Below are positions 55,305 to 64,000 of a stretch of DNA of 64,000 nucleotides, one piece after another (the stretch's first letter is position 1; every line of letters starts with the position of its first letter). Position numbers and translations under genes: made by a program. This DNA is from an uncultured Bacteroidales bacterium (GTDB taxonomy: Bacteria; Bacteroidota; Bacteroidia; Bacteroidales; Paludibacteraceae), in NCBI GenBank assembly GCA_902799875.1, contig CADCCH010000004.1:47529-111528 (forward strand), written 5' to 3'. The notes below the pieces were generated by a model. That model was given only the letters and a program-made list of their open reading frames with translations, was not told the DNA's origin and ran no database searches.

Positions 55305-58300
55305 TTCTCTTCCTCCTTTCCTTTTTCCACCGGACTGCCGCTGATTTTCTCTTCGAGGGTCTGGAAGACGATGAAGAAGGCCGGAACGACGAACACCAGC
55401 GCCAGCGTACCGATACTCATACCGCCTACCACACCGAGCGCCAACGCGCGGTTACCGTTAGCTCCGGCACCACCGGCGATCACCAGCGGAATCATACCGA
55501 CAATCATCGTGATAACCGTCATCAAGATCGGACGCAGACGTTCATTACATGCCTCGAGGGCTGCATCCACAATGGACAGACCCTGCTTGCGGCGTTCGCT
55601 TGCAAACTCGGTAATCAGAATCGCCGTCTTCGCCAACAAACCGATCAACATAATCACACCGGTCTGCAAATAGATATTGTTCTCCATACCCGGCAGACCC
55701 ATTTTGTTTCCAATCCACGAGAAGAGGAACGAACCCATCAGACCGAAGGGCACGCTCAGCAAGACTGCGAACGGCGTGAGCCAAGAGTTATAGAGCGAGC
55801 CCAAAATGAGGTAAATCAGGATGATACAGATCAGGTAAATCAGCACCGTGGTGTTGCTCTTCGAGCTCTCCTCCACCTCGCGCGACATCGAGCCGTACTC
55901 GTACGCGCAGTAGTTAGGCATCGTCTCTTTGAAGACCTCGGCGATCGCCTCATGCGCCTCCGCCTCCGAGTAACCGTTACCCGGCGTTACGGAACAGGAG
56001 ATCGATTGGTAGAGGTTGAAGTGGTTGTGCGACGAGGAACCGACGATCTCCTCCAGTTGTACAAACTGCGAGAGCGGCGCCATCTTTCCCTCGCTCACCT
56101 TAATATACATATTGTTCAGCGACGAAGGATCCAAACGATACTCGGGCGCTGCACCTAACAATATATTATAGACCTTACTGAACTGGTTGAAGTTACCCAC
56201 ATACGAACCTCCGCAGTACGCACCTAAAGTGTTCAATACGGCTTTAGCGGTTGTACCGGCGCGCTCGCACTGGATCGGATCGACATGCACTTTGTATTTG
56301 GGGAAACGTTCCGAATAGGTGGACATCGCGCTCTCGACCTCCGGACGCTCTTGCAACTTCGCCAGGAACGCATTCGTCTTCTCGCCGAAATCACTCATAT
56401 CACCGTCGCTCTTATCCTGTACTTGTAAGTCGATACTGTTCGACGTACCGTATCCCGGGATCTGCGGCATCTGGAAGGGCAACACCTGTGCGTTCTTGAT
56501 ACTCTGGCAATCCAGATAGAACTTATAGATCACGAGGTCGATATAGTGCTTGAAGCCCGGACGGTCGTCCCAGTTTTTGAGACGAATAATCAGCGTCGCG
56601 TAACTCGATCCGGCAGACGAGATCAAACCGTATCCGCTACATAGACCGTAACTCTCCAACTCCGGAATGGCCTTTACTTTTTCCTCCACCTGCTTCATGA
56701 TCTCCGTGTTCTCATGGAGGGTCGCTCCTTCCGGCATACGCACCTCGCACATGATCACACCCTGGTCCTCTTGCGGTACCAATCCCGAAGGCATAATCTT
56801 CATGAACAGCACAAACAGTACGGCTGCCAGACCCAACAACGCAAACGACAACCACGGACGCTGGAGGTATTTCTTTACCGCGCCTTGGTATTTACCGAGG
56901 ATGGCATTGTAACTGGCCTCGTATGCGATCTTCGTATAATAATCGATACCTTTCCGTTGTTTTGATCCCGGCTCGTTGGGGCGCATTAAGATAGCGCAGA
57001 GAGCCGGACAGAGTACCAACGCACAAACGCAGGACAGTCCTACGGAGCCTGCAATCGTGATACCGAACTGGGTAAAGAACGTACCGCTCGTTCCGCTCAT
57101 GAAGGTCACCGGAATGAACACTGCCATGAAGACGAGCGTACAGGAGATAACCGCTACCGACACTTCACTCATCGCCTCACGGGTTGCCTGGATAGCTTGC
57201 GCTTTCGGGTCACCTTTCATCTTACCGGTCTCCAACTTCGCCATGACCGCTTCGACGACCACAATCGCGTCATCGACCACCGTACCGATTGCGAGCACTA
57301 ACGCGAAGAGCGTCAATATATTCAGCGAAAAACCGGCCATGCGTACGATCACGAACGTACCGAGCAGGGACACGATAATCGAGATAGACGGAATGAGCGT
57401 GGCTTTCCAGTTCTGCAGGAAGAAATATACGACCAGGATCACAAGCAGAATCGCGATCACCAGCGTCTCGACCACATTATGGATGGCAGCAAAAAGGAAG
57501 TCATTACTGGTCTCCAGCGTCACAAATTCCAGACCTGCCGGCAGGGTCGGTTTGAGTTGCTCGTACAACTCATCGATCTGCTGATTCACCAGTGTTGCAT
57601 TCGCGCCCGGCGATTGGTTCACCAGGTAGAACACACCCGGCATGCCGTCGATATTGGAAGTCATCGTGTAACTCTTGGCACCGATCTCCACGGTCGCTAC
57701 ATCTTTCAGATACAGCACGTTTCCGCCTTCGCCCGTACGGAGTACAATATTCTCAAATTCCTCGATGGATTTGAGCGTACCTTTGTACTCCATCGGATAC
57801 TGATAGGCATTCTCGGATTGCTGACCCAGCGTACCTACCGGCGATACGAAACTCTGCGCCTGAATTGCAGCGGATATATCGTTCGGTTCCAAACCGTACT
57901 GCGCCATATGATCGGGTTTCATCCATACGCGCAGCGCGTATGTGTTACCTAAGTTACTTACGTTACCCACACCCGTGATACGGAGCAAACGCGGTTTGAC
58001 GTTGATGTCGATATAGTTGGAGATAAAATCCGCGTCGTACTTACCGTCAGTCGATTTGAGACCCGCGATCTGCAGGATACTGTTCTGCCGTTTAGTGACG
58101 GTGATACCCGTCTGCAGCACATCGCTCGGCAGCAAGGCCTCTGCTTGCGATACACGGTTCTGGACGTTCACCGTCGCCATGTCGGCATCGGCGCCTTGCT
58201 TGAAATACACCATGATCGTCACGTCACCCGTCGAGGAAGCCGTAGCAGTCATGTAGGTCATATCCTGTACACCGTTGATCTGCTCCTCCAACGGTTGGAT

Positions 58301-58486
58301 CACGGATTTCATACAGGTGTTCGCGTCCGCTCCGGAATAGGAAGTCGTCACCTCTACAGTCGGCGGCGCGATATTCGGATACTGCTCCACCGGAAGGCTG
58401 TTGAGACAGATAAATCCGACCAGCATAATGACAATCGCTATCGAAATTGCCATTACTTTTTTGTCTATGAAGATATTCCCTTTCAT
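55301..58486 (-). CDS. RND efflux pump, HAE1 (AcrB-like) family
   Basis: The 1061-residue inner-membrane proton-driven pump that expels hydrophobic compounds. It has the standard duplicated layout: one helix, a large periplasmic part, then six helices, twice. GTVVDDAIVVVEAVM near 405 carries the TM4 aspartates for proton relay. QSPGANATLVNQQI and SGYGLISSAGSSYATL lie in the periplasmic domain. No frame damage, in contrast to the second RND gene at 60057. Gene order adaptor-pump-duct is classical. Substrates cannot be predicted. Confidence 0.93.
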   Translation of the reverse strand: MKGNIFIDKKVMAISIAIVIMLVGFICLNSLPVEQYPNIAPPTVEVTTSYSGADANTCMKSVIQPLEEQINGVQDMTYMTATASSTGDVTIMVYFKQGADADMATVNVQNRVSQAEALLPSDVLQTGITVTKRQNSILQIAGLKSTDGKYDADFISNYIDINVKPRLLRITGVGNVSNLGNTYALRVWMKPDHMAQYGLEPNDISAAIQAQSFVSPVGTLGQQSENAYQYPMEYKGTLKSIEEFENIVLRTGEGGNVLYLKDVATVEIGAKSYTMTSNIDGMPGVFYLVNQSPGANATLVNQQIDELYEQLKPTLPAGLEFVTLETSNDFLFAAIHNVVETLVIAILLVILVVYFFLQNWKATLIPSISIIVSLLGTFVIVRMAGFSLNILTLFALVLAIGTVVDDAIVVVEAVMAKLETGKMKGDPKAQAIQATREAMSEVSVAVISCTLVFMAVFIPVTFMSGTSGTFFTQFGITIAGSVGLSCVCALVLCPALCAILMRPNEPGSKQRKGIDYYTKIAYEASYNAILGKYQGAVKKYLQRPWLSFALLGLAAVLFVLFMKIMPSGLVPQEDQGVIMCEVRMPEGATLHENTEIMKQVEEKVKAIPELESYGLCSGYGLISSAGSSYATLIIRLKNWDDRPGFKHYIDLVIYKFYLDCQSIKNAQVLPFQMPQIPGYGTSNSIDLQVQDKSDGDMSDFGEKTNAFLAKLQERPEVESAMSTYSERFPKYKVHVDPIQCERAGTTAKAVLNTLGAYCGGSYVGNFNQFSKVYNILLGAAPEYRLDPSSLNNMYIKVSEGKMAPLSQFVQLEEIVGSSSHNHFNLYQSISCSVTPGNGYSEAEAHEAIAEVFKETMPNYCAYEYGSMSREVEESSKSNTTVLIYLICIILIYLILGSLYNSWLTPFAVLLSVPFGLMGSFLFSWIGNKMGLPGMENNIYLQTGVIMLIGLLAKTAILITEFASERRKQGLSIVDAALEACNERLRPILMTVITMIVGMIPLVIAGGAGANGNRALALGVVGGMSIGTLALVFVVPAFFIVFQTLEEKISGSPVEKGKEEEK

Positions 58487-58489
58487 ACC

Positions 58490-59578
58490 TTAAAACAGTA
58501 CTCTTTGTCCTTCCACCAGATTGTTTGCTCCTTCGGTCACGATGACATCTCCCGGTTCAAGACCTTTCATCACAACGATGTTGCGGTCCGAGCCGATACC
58601 TACGGTTTCCACTATCGCACTGTAGACACAGCTGTCTGCGCCGACCTTGTACGCCAGGGACTTGTTCTGCAAGCGGACAATCGCATTCTGTGGAACGACG
58701 ATCACATCTTGCACATCAAAGGGGATAACAACCGTACCTTGAATGCCCGAGTACAACACTCCGTTCGGATTGGGGAATGTCGCCTTGCAGGTCAATGTAC
58801 CCGTCGTACGGTCGACCGTACCGGTGATACTCGTGATACGGCCTTTCAGCGGATACTCTGCGCCGTTCTTAAGGAGAAAAGTCACGTCCGGAAGATCCGC
58901 TAACATCGTCTCATTATTTTTGACTTCCTCATGGGCACGCTCTTCGAGTACGGATTCGCTGACCGAGAACTCGGCGTACATCTTCGCGTTACCGCTCACC
59001 ATCGTCAGATAGGTTCCGGCATCTACCTGGTCTCCGGCAAAGACAGGAATCGAACCAATCACACCCGCTACCGGAGAGGTGATCGTACAATAACTAAGGT
59101 TGACGCGTGCACGATTAGCGGTAGCCTGGTATTGCGCTACCGATGCCTGCGCCTGTTTGTAACTGTTCTCCGAGCTCTCTAAGATATACCGGCTCACGAT
59201 AGCTTTCTCAAAAAGGTTCTTGTTCGATTCATACTCCAGTTTGGCGGTACTCTCCGAGGCCTTGGCGGCTAACAGATTTGCTTCCGCCGACTCCAGTTCC
59301 AACTCCGCGTTACGACTGTCGATACGGAAGAGCACGTCGCCTTTCTTGACTTGCTGACCTTCCGTGATACATACCTCCATCAACTGTCCGCTCACTTGCG
59401 GTTTGATCGTCACATCGGACGTACCTTTGAGCGTCGCGCTGTACTTCAACGGTATCGTAACGTCGCTCTTACTGATCGTTAACGTTTGATACGAAGTCTG
59501 GACCGTTTTCGGAATGTCCGTTCCACAAGCAGCCAATCCCATAACGACTGCCAAAAGATAGAGATGTTTGCTTTTCAT
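58490..59578 (-). CDS. Membrane fusion protein of the RND pump (AcrA-like lipoprotein)
   Basis: The 362-residue periplasmic adaptor linking pump and outer-membrane duct. Lipobox LAAC with Cys18, then lipoyl half (VTIKPQVSGQLMEV, GQQVKKGDVLFRIDSRN), a coiled coil over about 90-150 (AELELESAEANLLAAKASES), second lipoyl half (ITSPVAGVIGSIPVFAGDQV), and beta-barrel and membrane-proximal domains. The frame is open 50 codons further upstream, but ATG 59578 gives the lipoprotein signal and lies just below a promoter. It is first in the five-gene unit through ruvB. Confidence 0.92.
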   Translation of the reverse strand: MKSKHLYLLAVVMGLAACGTDIPKTVQTSYQTLTISKSDVTIPLKYSATLKGTSDVTIKPQVSGQLMEVCITEGQQVKKGDVLFRIDSRNAELELESAEANLLAAKASESTAKLEYESNKNLFEKAIVSRYILESSENSYKQAQASVAQYQATANRARVNLSYCTITSPVAGVIGSIPVFAGDQVDAGTYLTMVSGNAKMYAEFSVSESVLEERAHEEVKNNETMLADLPDVTFLLKNGAEYPLKGRITSITGTVDRTTGTLTCKATFPNPNGVLYSGIQGTVVIPFDVQDVIVVPQNAIVRLQNKSLAYKVGADSCVYSAIVETVGIGSDRNIVVMKGLEPGDVIVTEGANNLVEGQRVLF

Positions 59579-59601
59579 ATAGCTAAAAAAAATTTTGCGT
59601 G

Positions 59602-59633
59602 CAAAATTAAAAAAAAAAAATGACATACACAAG
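59602..59633 (-). promoter_or_regulatory. Promoter of the acrA-acrB-tolC-gldA-ruvB unit
   Basis: -7 TAATTTTG at 59602-59609 and -33 CTTG at 59630-59633, spacer 20, minus strand. No later promoter is evident before 52195. Confidence 0.72.
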
Positions 59634-59645
59634 AAGGAGCAAAAA

Positions 59646-59669
59646 AAAATCGCCCCGAAGAGCGATTTT
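59646..59669 (-). terminator. Intrinsic terminator of the outer RND unit
   Basis: AAAATCGC and GCGATTTT pair around an 8-base loop, followed on the minus strand by a run of nine or more T. Confidence 0.8.
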
Positions 59670-59690
59670 CTTTTTATGATACCGGCGAAG

Positions 59691-59733
59691 TCAGACGGTT
59701 GCTTCAATGTTCTTAGCCCAGAGGGCACGATTA
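59691..59733 (-). other. Degenerate mini-copy of the PII-like gene's ends
   Basis: Read on the minus strand, this 43-base stretch fuses a copy of the gene's N-terminal coding (NRAxxAK, including the dispersed TTCTTAGCC-n5-GGCACGATTA element at 59710-59733) to a copy of its last codons (NIEATV-stop). It lies directly after the true stop at 59734-59736 and suggests a tandem duplicate whose middle was deleted. Confidence 0.6.
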
Positions 59734-60060
59734 TTAAACCGTTGCTTCAATATTCCAGACGAAGGCACGAACGCCTACTTCTTCGTTACGGAGATCGAGT
59801 TTTTTGACGGACTCAAGGAGCGGCGCCACCTGCTCCTCTTCGACTACAGCGATGACACAAGAGTTCATCTCGGGCCAGGCGTGCGTACCGCGGCGGGGTT
59901 CGCCGCCGTTGGTACCACGACCTTGCACTTGCTCGAAGAACGTAAAGCCTTTGATACCCAGTACATCCAACATATATTCGACACGGCCGGTATTGGCTTG
60001 ATTGAATACGATCATAACAGATTTCTTAGCCCCTTGGGCACGATTAACTTCGTTTTTCAT
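59734..60060 (-). CDS. PII-like small protein linked to an RND pump (PG0541-like)
   Basis: A 108-residue protein with a ferredoxin-like PII/CutA-type pattern: SVMIVFNQANTGRVEYMLDV, GIKGFTFFEQVQGRG with a T-loop-like part (TNGGEPRRGTHAWPE), MNSCVIAVVEEEQVAPLLES. Similar small proteins stand beside RND genes in Bacteroidota (PG0541 type), and a regulatory or metal/nucleotide-sensing role for the pump is plausible but not shown. The ATG overlaps the RND stop (ATGA). The N-terminal NRAQGAKK is encoded by a dispersed element found three times in the window. Confidence 0.65.
   Translation of the reverse strand: MKNEVNRAQGAKKSVMIVFNQANTGRVEYMLDVLGIKGFTFFEQVQGRGTNGGEPRRGTHAWPEMNSCVIAVVEEEQVAPLLESVKKLDLRNEEVGVRAFVWNIEATV
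60023..60046. repeat. Dispersed element TTCTTAGCC-n5-GGCACGATTA, copy 3
   Basis: Here the element is coding (NRAQGAKK in the PII-like protein). Other copies are at 24854 and 59710. Confidence 0.65.
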
Positions 60061-63000
60061 TTCTCTTCTCCTTTCTTTACTTTGAGGTCCATGAAGATGA
60101 ATTTCTTGCGGAGGGCTTCCTGTTTGTCGCGATCTCCGTGGCGTGACACAACACCGTAGAGCACAGGCACTACGTAGAGCGTCAGGAAGGTGGAGACAGT
60201 CAGACCACCGATCACAACGATACCCAGCGGCTGCCACATCTCGGCACCTTCACCGGAAGAAACCGCCATAGGAATCATACCGAGGATAGTCGTGAACGCC
60301 GTCATGAGGACAGGACGGATACGGCTGCGTCCGGACATCTGGATAGCCTCGTTCAGTTCGTGACCACGCTCGCGCATAAGGTTGATATAGTCCACGAGCA
60401 CGATACCGTTTTTCACCACAATACCCACCAGCAACACCAGACCCAGCGCACCGATCATATCAAGGCTTCGGCCCGTGAGCCAAAGGGCGATGATGACGCC
60501 CGAAAGGGCAAACGGAATAGTGAACATGATGATTCCCGGCATTCGGAGGCTCTCAAACTGCGACGCCATAACGATATAAACCAGCAGCACGATCAGCGCC
60601 ATCAGCAGACCCATGTCGCGGAACGTATCCTGCTGCGTCTCGTAGTCACCGCCAATATGGGTAGAGTAGCCGACAGGGATGTCAAGTTGCGGCACTACCT
60701 CTGTCTCAATCGCTTTCGCCAACGCTCGATCGTCGGCGGAGCCCAATACTCGCCCACAGAAGCCACTTCGGACAACTTAACGGTCTTACCCATTGCGGTC
60801 GGAATAGAGAGATCCAGAATATCCGAGATCGAGTTACGGTCATCTTCCTCCAGACGAACGACGATATCGTACTCCGAGCCATCATCCTTGAGGTAACCGC
60901 ACGACATTCCCGCTACGCGGTTGCGCAGATAAGTAGAGATCGTTGCCGAACTCAGACCCAGACGCGAAGCTTTCTCTTTGTCCACCGTAACCTTGATATC
61001 CGGACGGTCGTCCTCACGGCTGATATTCACGTCGCGCGCGCCCGGCAGTTGCGAAATCAACTGACGGCATTGCTCTGCCATCTGCGAAGTCTTATCGAAA
61101 TCGTAACCGTAGATCTCCAAGTCCACCGTGATATCGCCGCCTGGACCGCCAGATGAAACAGCACACTGGTATTCGTTGATCTCCGGATATTTTGCCATTT
61201 CCTGACGCAGGATTTCGGCAATGGTCCAGATGTCGCGGTCACGCTCCCATTTCTTAGGCAGACGGACAGTCATCTGAATCTTGTTGTTCATCGTAGAGGA
61301 GAACATAGCCGCGATCGTAGCATCGTCGTTGGAACCGGCAGAGGTGTTGATCAGCTCAATCTCCGGCACGAGCGCCACGAAACGCGCCTCCAGCGCACGG
61401 GCGGTCTTCAGCGTCTCCTCGATTCGCGTACCGCGCTGCAACTTGATCGTCACAGAGAGACGTCCATTATCCTGCTCCTGCATAAAGTCCGTTCCGATCT
61501 TACCCATGAAGACAGGCGTGAGCGAAGCGACGAAGAATGCAAACAGGATCAGCAGCGTGAGCGCCTTATGATTCAGACACCAACCCAGCGACTTGGCGTA
61601 ATACTCGTCAATAACATCGAGCATGTGTACCACCGTGCGCTCGTACCATCCTTTCTTGCCAGCCTCGTCGTCCACCAGATTGCCGTTCTCATCAACATGC
61701 ACTTTCTTGGCTTTCAGCAGTTTAGAGCAGAGCATAGGTGTCAGCGAGATAGCCACGAGGGTGGAGGTACAGCAGACTACCGTCACGATCCATCCCAACT
61801 CGTGGAACATAATTCCCGCCATACCGGAGAGCATGGTCAGCGGCACGAACACCACTACGAGCACCAGGGTCGTCGCAATAACGGATACCCATACCTCGTT
61901 GGTGGCGTAGATAGACGCCTCATGCGGATCCTCGCCACGCTCCACGTGACGGGTGATGTTCTCCAATACTACAATCGCATCATCCACCACCATACCGATG
62001 GCGATGGTCAACGAACAAAGCGAGATGATATTCAGACTCGAATCCGCCATTCCGAGGTAGATAAATGCCACAATCAGGGCAATAGGAATGGTGATTCCGA
62101 TGATGATCGTTGCGCGCCATTTGCCAAGGAAGAACAATACCACGAGCACCACGAATAACAGCGCGTAAAGCACCGATTCCTCCAGCGAATTGATGGAGTT
62201 TTGGATGTTCTCCGACGAGTCGTAGATCTTCTCGATCTTCACGTCCGAAGGCAGCTGTTTCTGGATCTGCGCCAACTCTTTGCGCACGTCTTTACAAACC
62301 TGCACGGTGTTCGCTCCTGTCTGCTTGGCGATGATCAGACGCACCGCCTCACGACCGTTCGTCTTCTCGTCCAGCGAGAGGTCCTTGATCGTATCTTTGA
62401 CGGTCGCGATGTCGCGAATGAAGACCTGCTGACCTTGCGGCGTCATAGCTACCATCAGATTCTCGATCTCAGAGGACTCGATATACTCGGACCGAACCTG
62501 CATCTGGTATTGCTCCTGCGGCATCTTGATCGTACCCGAAGAGAGGTTCAGGTTATTCGCCGAAACGACCTGACCCACCTGCTCCAGCGTGATGCCGTAC
62601 GCATCCAGTTTCTGCTGGTCGATATTGACATACACATAGCGGTCAGGCGCACCAGAAAGGGAGATATTTCCGATTCCGTCGATATGGTTCAACTGCGGCA
62701 CTACCTCGTCGTTCAGGATCTTGTCCAGACCCGCATAGGTCTCATCCGCCGTGATGGAGTACTGACAGATAGGCATGGAGGAGGTGGATAGTTTGAAGAT
62801 AACCGGCTTGGCGCAGTTGTCCGGCAGGTTGTTCGCCGCCATATCGACGAACGAACGCACATCATTCACCGCCTCGTCCATGTTGCTACCCCACTCCAGC
62901 TCCAGCTCGACCATCGAGATATTATCCTTACTCTGCGAAGTGATGTGTTTGAGGTGATCGACGGAGGTCAGGGCGTTCTCCATGATCTTCGTCACGTTGG

Positions 63001-63067
63001 TCTCCACCGCCACAAAGATGAGGGCGGTGGTCACCGGTTTTTCGATTGCTGATTTATAAATGCTCAT
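60057..63067 (-). pseudogene. Second RND efflux pump, broken by an out-of-frame deletion
   Basis: An AcrB-like pump in two frames. The 5' part (63067-60695, 790 codons) runs through the first membrane half with IGMVVDDAIVVLEN and most of the second periplasmic domain to GEYWAPPTIER, then goes out of frame and stops at 60695. The 3' part (to 60057) continues in another frame with ALAKAIETEVVPQLDIPVG and all remaining helices. Comparison with family text suggests that about 20 residues (the ERxxRxxxVxVxxxP stretch) are also missing at the junction, near 60710-60740. The product would lack the last six or so helices, so the pump is probably dead unless the defect is an assembly error. Confidence 0.82.
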
Positions 63068-63075
63068 AGGATTTC

Positions 63076-63111
63076 CTAGTTGTCTAGTCGACTAGTTTTC
63101 TAGCAGACTAG
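63076..63111. repeat. CTAGNNNN octamer array x5
   Basis: CTAG occurs at 63076, 63084, 63092, 63100 and 63108, exactly 8 bases apart, filling the gap between the RND start and the adaptor stop. Confidence 0.88.
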
Positions 63112-63115
63112 TAAA

Positions 63116-64000
63116 TTATTCCACTACATTCACTTTGACGCCGTCCACGAGTTTGTGCTGGCCCGTGGTGACGAATTCGACACCCTCTTTGATCTCCGGA
63201 GCGATGATCTCAATATCCTGGTCGAAACGCTGTCCGAGAGTAACGGCAACACGTTTGGCACGGCCGTCCTCCACGATGAAGACATAGCGGTCGTTGGCGC
63301 CGACGAGTTTCTCCACGCTCTGGTAAGGCACTACGATGGCATTCGCTTTGCCCAGACCGATGGTTGTCGTCACATACATACCCGGACGAAGCAGGTTGCT
63401 GCCATTCGGGATAACGATCTTGCATTGGAAAGTGTGGCTGGAGGGGTCAATGGTCGGATAAACAATCTCCACCGTAGCAGGGAAAGTCTTGCCCGGATAG
63501 ATCTCCGACGTCAGCGTCAGCTTCATACCTCTCTTGAGGAGCGGGAAATAGGTCTCAGGAACAGCCACCAGCGCTTTCAGTTTGTCTATCTGAGTCAGCA
63601 CCAGAATAGGCTGACCGCCGTAGAGCTCGCCGTCCTCGTAGTTCTTCGCCGAGATTACGCCGCTGAACGGAGCTTTCACATACGTGTTGGTCTCCAGAAA
63701 CTCCAACTGCTCTTTGGTCGAGTTGTACTGCGTCGTGATCGGGTCGTACTGCTGCTGCGTAGCCGAACCGGAACGGAGGAGCTGGGTAATACGGTTCTTC
63801 TCCACCTCGAGGTTCGCCATCGAGATCTTGGTGGTCTTGTACTGGGTCTGATCCATGCGAACAAGGTCGGTACCTTTGCTCACTTTGTCCCCTACTTCGC
63901 AGTAGATATGCTCAATCTTTCCGGTGAGAGAGGGTGCCACGTTCTGCGTGAGGTAGCCCTGGAGGTTGGTGGAAACAGAAATCTCGCGCTCTATCTCACG
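63116..64000 (-). CDS. Membrane fusion protein of the second RND pump (partial, 5' end outside window)
   Basis: The adaptor subunit of the outer RND system; its N-terminus lies beyond the right edge. Visible from the edge: LQGYLTQNVAPSLTGKIEHI and YCEVGDKVSKGTDLVRMD (first lipoyl half), a coiled coil over the next 60 residues, TYVKAPFSGVISAKNYEDGE (second lipoyl half), then the beta-barrel and membrane-proximal domains ending LVDGVKVNVVE. The frame is intact to the edge. The pump gene it serves, downstream on the same strand, is frameshifted. Confidence 0.88.
   Translation of the reverse strand, partial: REIEREISVSTNLQGYLTQNVAPSLTGKIEHIYCEVGDKVSKGTDLVRMDQTQYKTTKISMANLEVEKNRITQLLRSGSATQQQYDPITTQYNSTKEQLEFLETNTYVKAPFSGVISAKNYEDGELYGGQPILVLTQIDKLKALVAVPETYFPLLKRGMKLTLTSEIYPGKTFPATVEIVYPTIDPSSHTFQCKIVIPNGSNLLRPGMYVTTTIGLGKANAIVVPYQSVEKLVGANDRYVFIVEDGRAKRVAVTLGQRFDQDIEIIAPEIKEGVEFVTTGQHKLVDGVKVNVVE

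Noticed and set aside
60695..60746. Programmed ribosomal frameshift in the RND gene
   Set aside because: No slippery heptamer is seen, and conserved residues are missing at the junction, which fits a deletion better.
11921..63111. Tandem repeat tracts as CRISPR arrays
   Set aside because: Units of 7-18 bases without spacers and no cas genes. CRISPR repeats are longer and separated by unique spacers.
1..64000. Insertion sequences, prophage or integrative element
   Set aside because: No transposase, integrase, relaxase or phage structural gene was found. Gene content is core envelope and housekeeping throughout.

Overview
The window reads as a chromosomal segment of a Bacteroidota bacterium, most likely order Bacteroidales. 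The reasons are promoters of the Bacteroidota type (TTTG, about 20 bp, TAnnTTTG), a 2543-residue SprA/Sov translocon of the type IX secretion system (T9SS) next to ruvA, a MurF-alanine racemase fusion, a TamL-type lipoprotein, a GldA-like ATPase, a reverse rubrerythrin, DUF4301 and PG1098-like proteins. I see no rRNA, tRNA, CRISPR, prophage or insertion sequence, and no gene-free stretch over 300 bases.

Layout. 1-1607 (minus): HAD phosphatase and partial thiL. 1723-11920 (plus): ruvA, sprA, a NadR-like kinase, DUF4301. 11975-13565 (minus): DUF5020 outer-membrane protein and S1/P1 nuclease. 13662-16203: thrS convergent with a SpoU rRNA methylase. 16274-24860 (plus): tamL, rnhB, sppA, lpxK, an MsbA-like exporter, mnmA. 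24873-27203 (minus): rubrerythrin and SulP. 27290-31537 (plus): amino-sugar kinase, glycosyltransferase, SpoIID-like protein, PG1098-like methylase. 31502-34031 (minus): ABC ATPase and MurF-Alr. 34175-46616 (plus): a tightly packed envelope run of mlaE, mlaF, an interrupted M6 protease, xth, lptB, LTA-synthase-like enzyme, kelch lipoprotein, Wzi, two glycosyltransferases and an O-antigen ligase. 46554-51494 (minus): grpE, dnaJ and two outer-membrane proteins. 51623-53208: small unknown gene and ruvB. 53242-64000 (minus): GldA-like ATPase and two RND efflux systems, the outer one frameshifted. The theme is building the cell envelope (lipid A, LPS, outer-membrane proteins, secretion, efflux) plus housekeeping.

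The most unusual signal is not a gene. About 30 loci carry short tandem repeats with a period of 7, 8 or 9 nt (once 11, once 18). They sit in gene junctions, in signal peptides and in frame inside conserved proteins (RuvA, SprA, GrpE, a SpoU methylase, MnmA, glycosyltransferases, GldA, TolC). The unit differs between loci, although several loci share a family (CAGNNNN, AATCCGAAT, ATCTCGAG, TGAAAGT, AATGRTG). In four places the start codon of a gene lies inside a repeat. I regard this as the best candidate for an undescribed system.

Several conserved genes are also altered: the MurF half of MurF-Alr has lost its catalytic parts, ThrRS lacks most of its TGS domain, an M6 protease has an internal amber codon, and an RND pump has an out-of-frame deletion. 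Three divergent promoter pairs share exactly the same 48-bp interleaved geometry. Assembly or base-calling error cannot be excluded for the single-base events.
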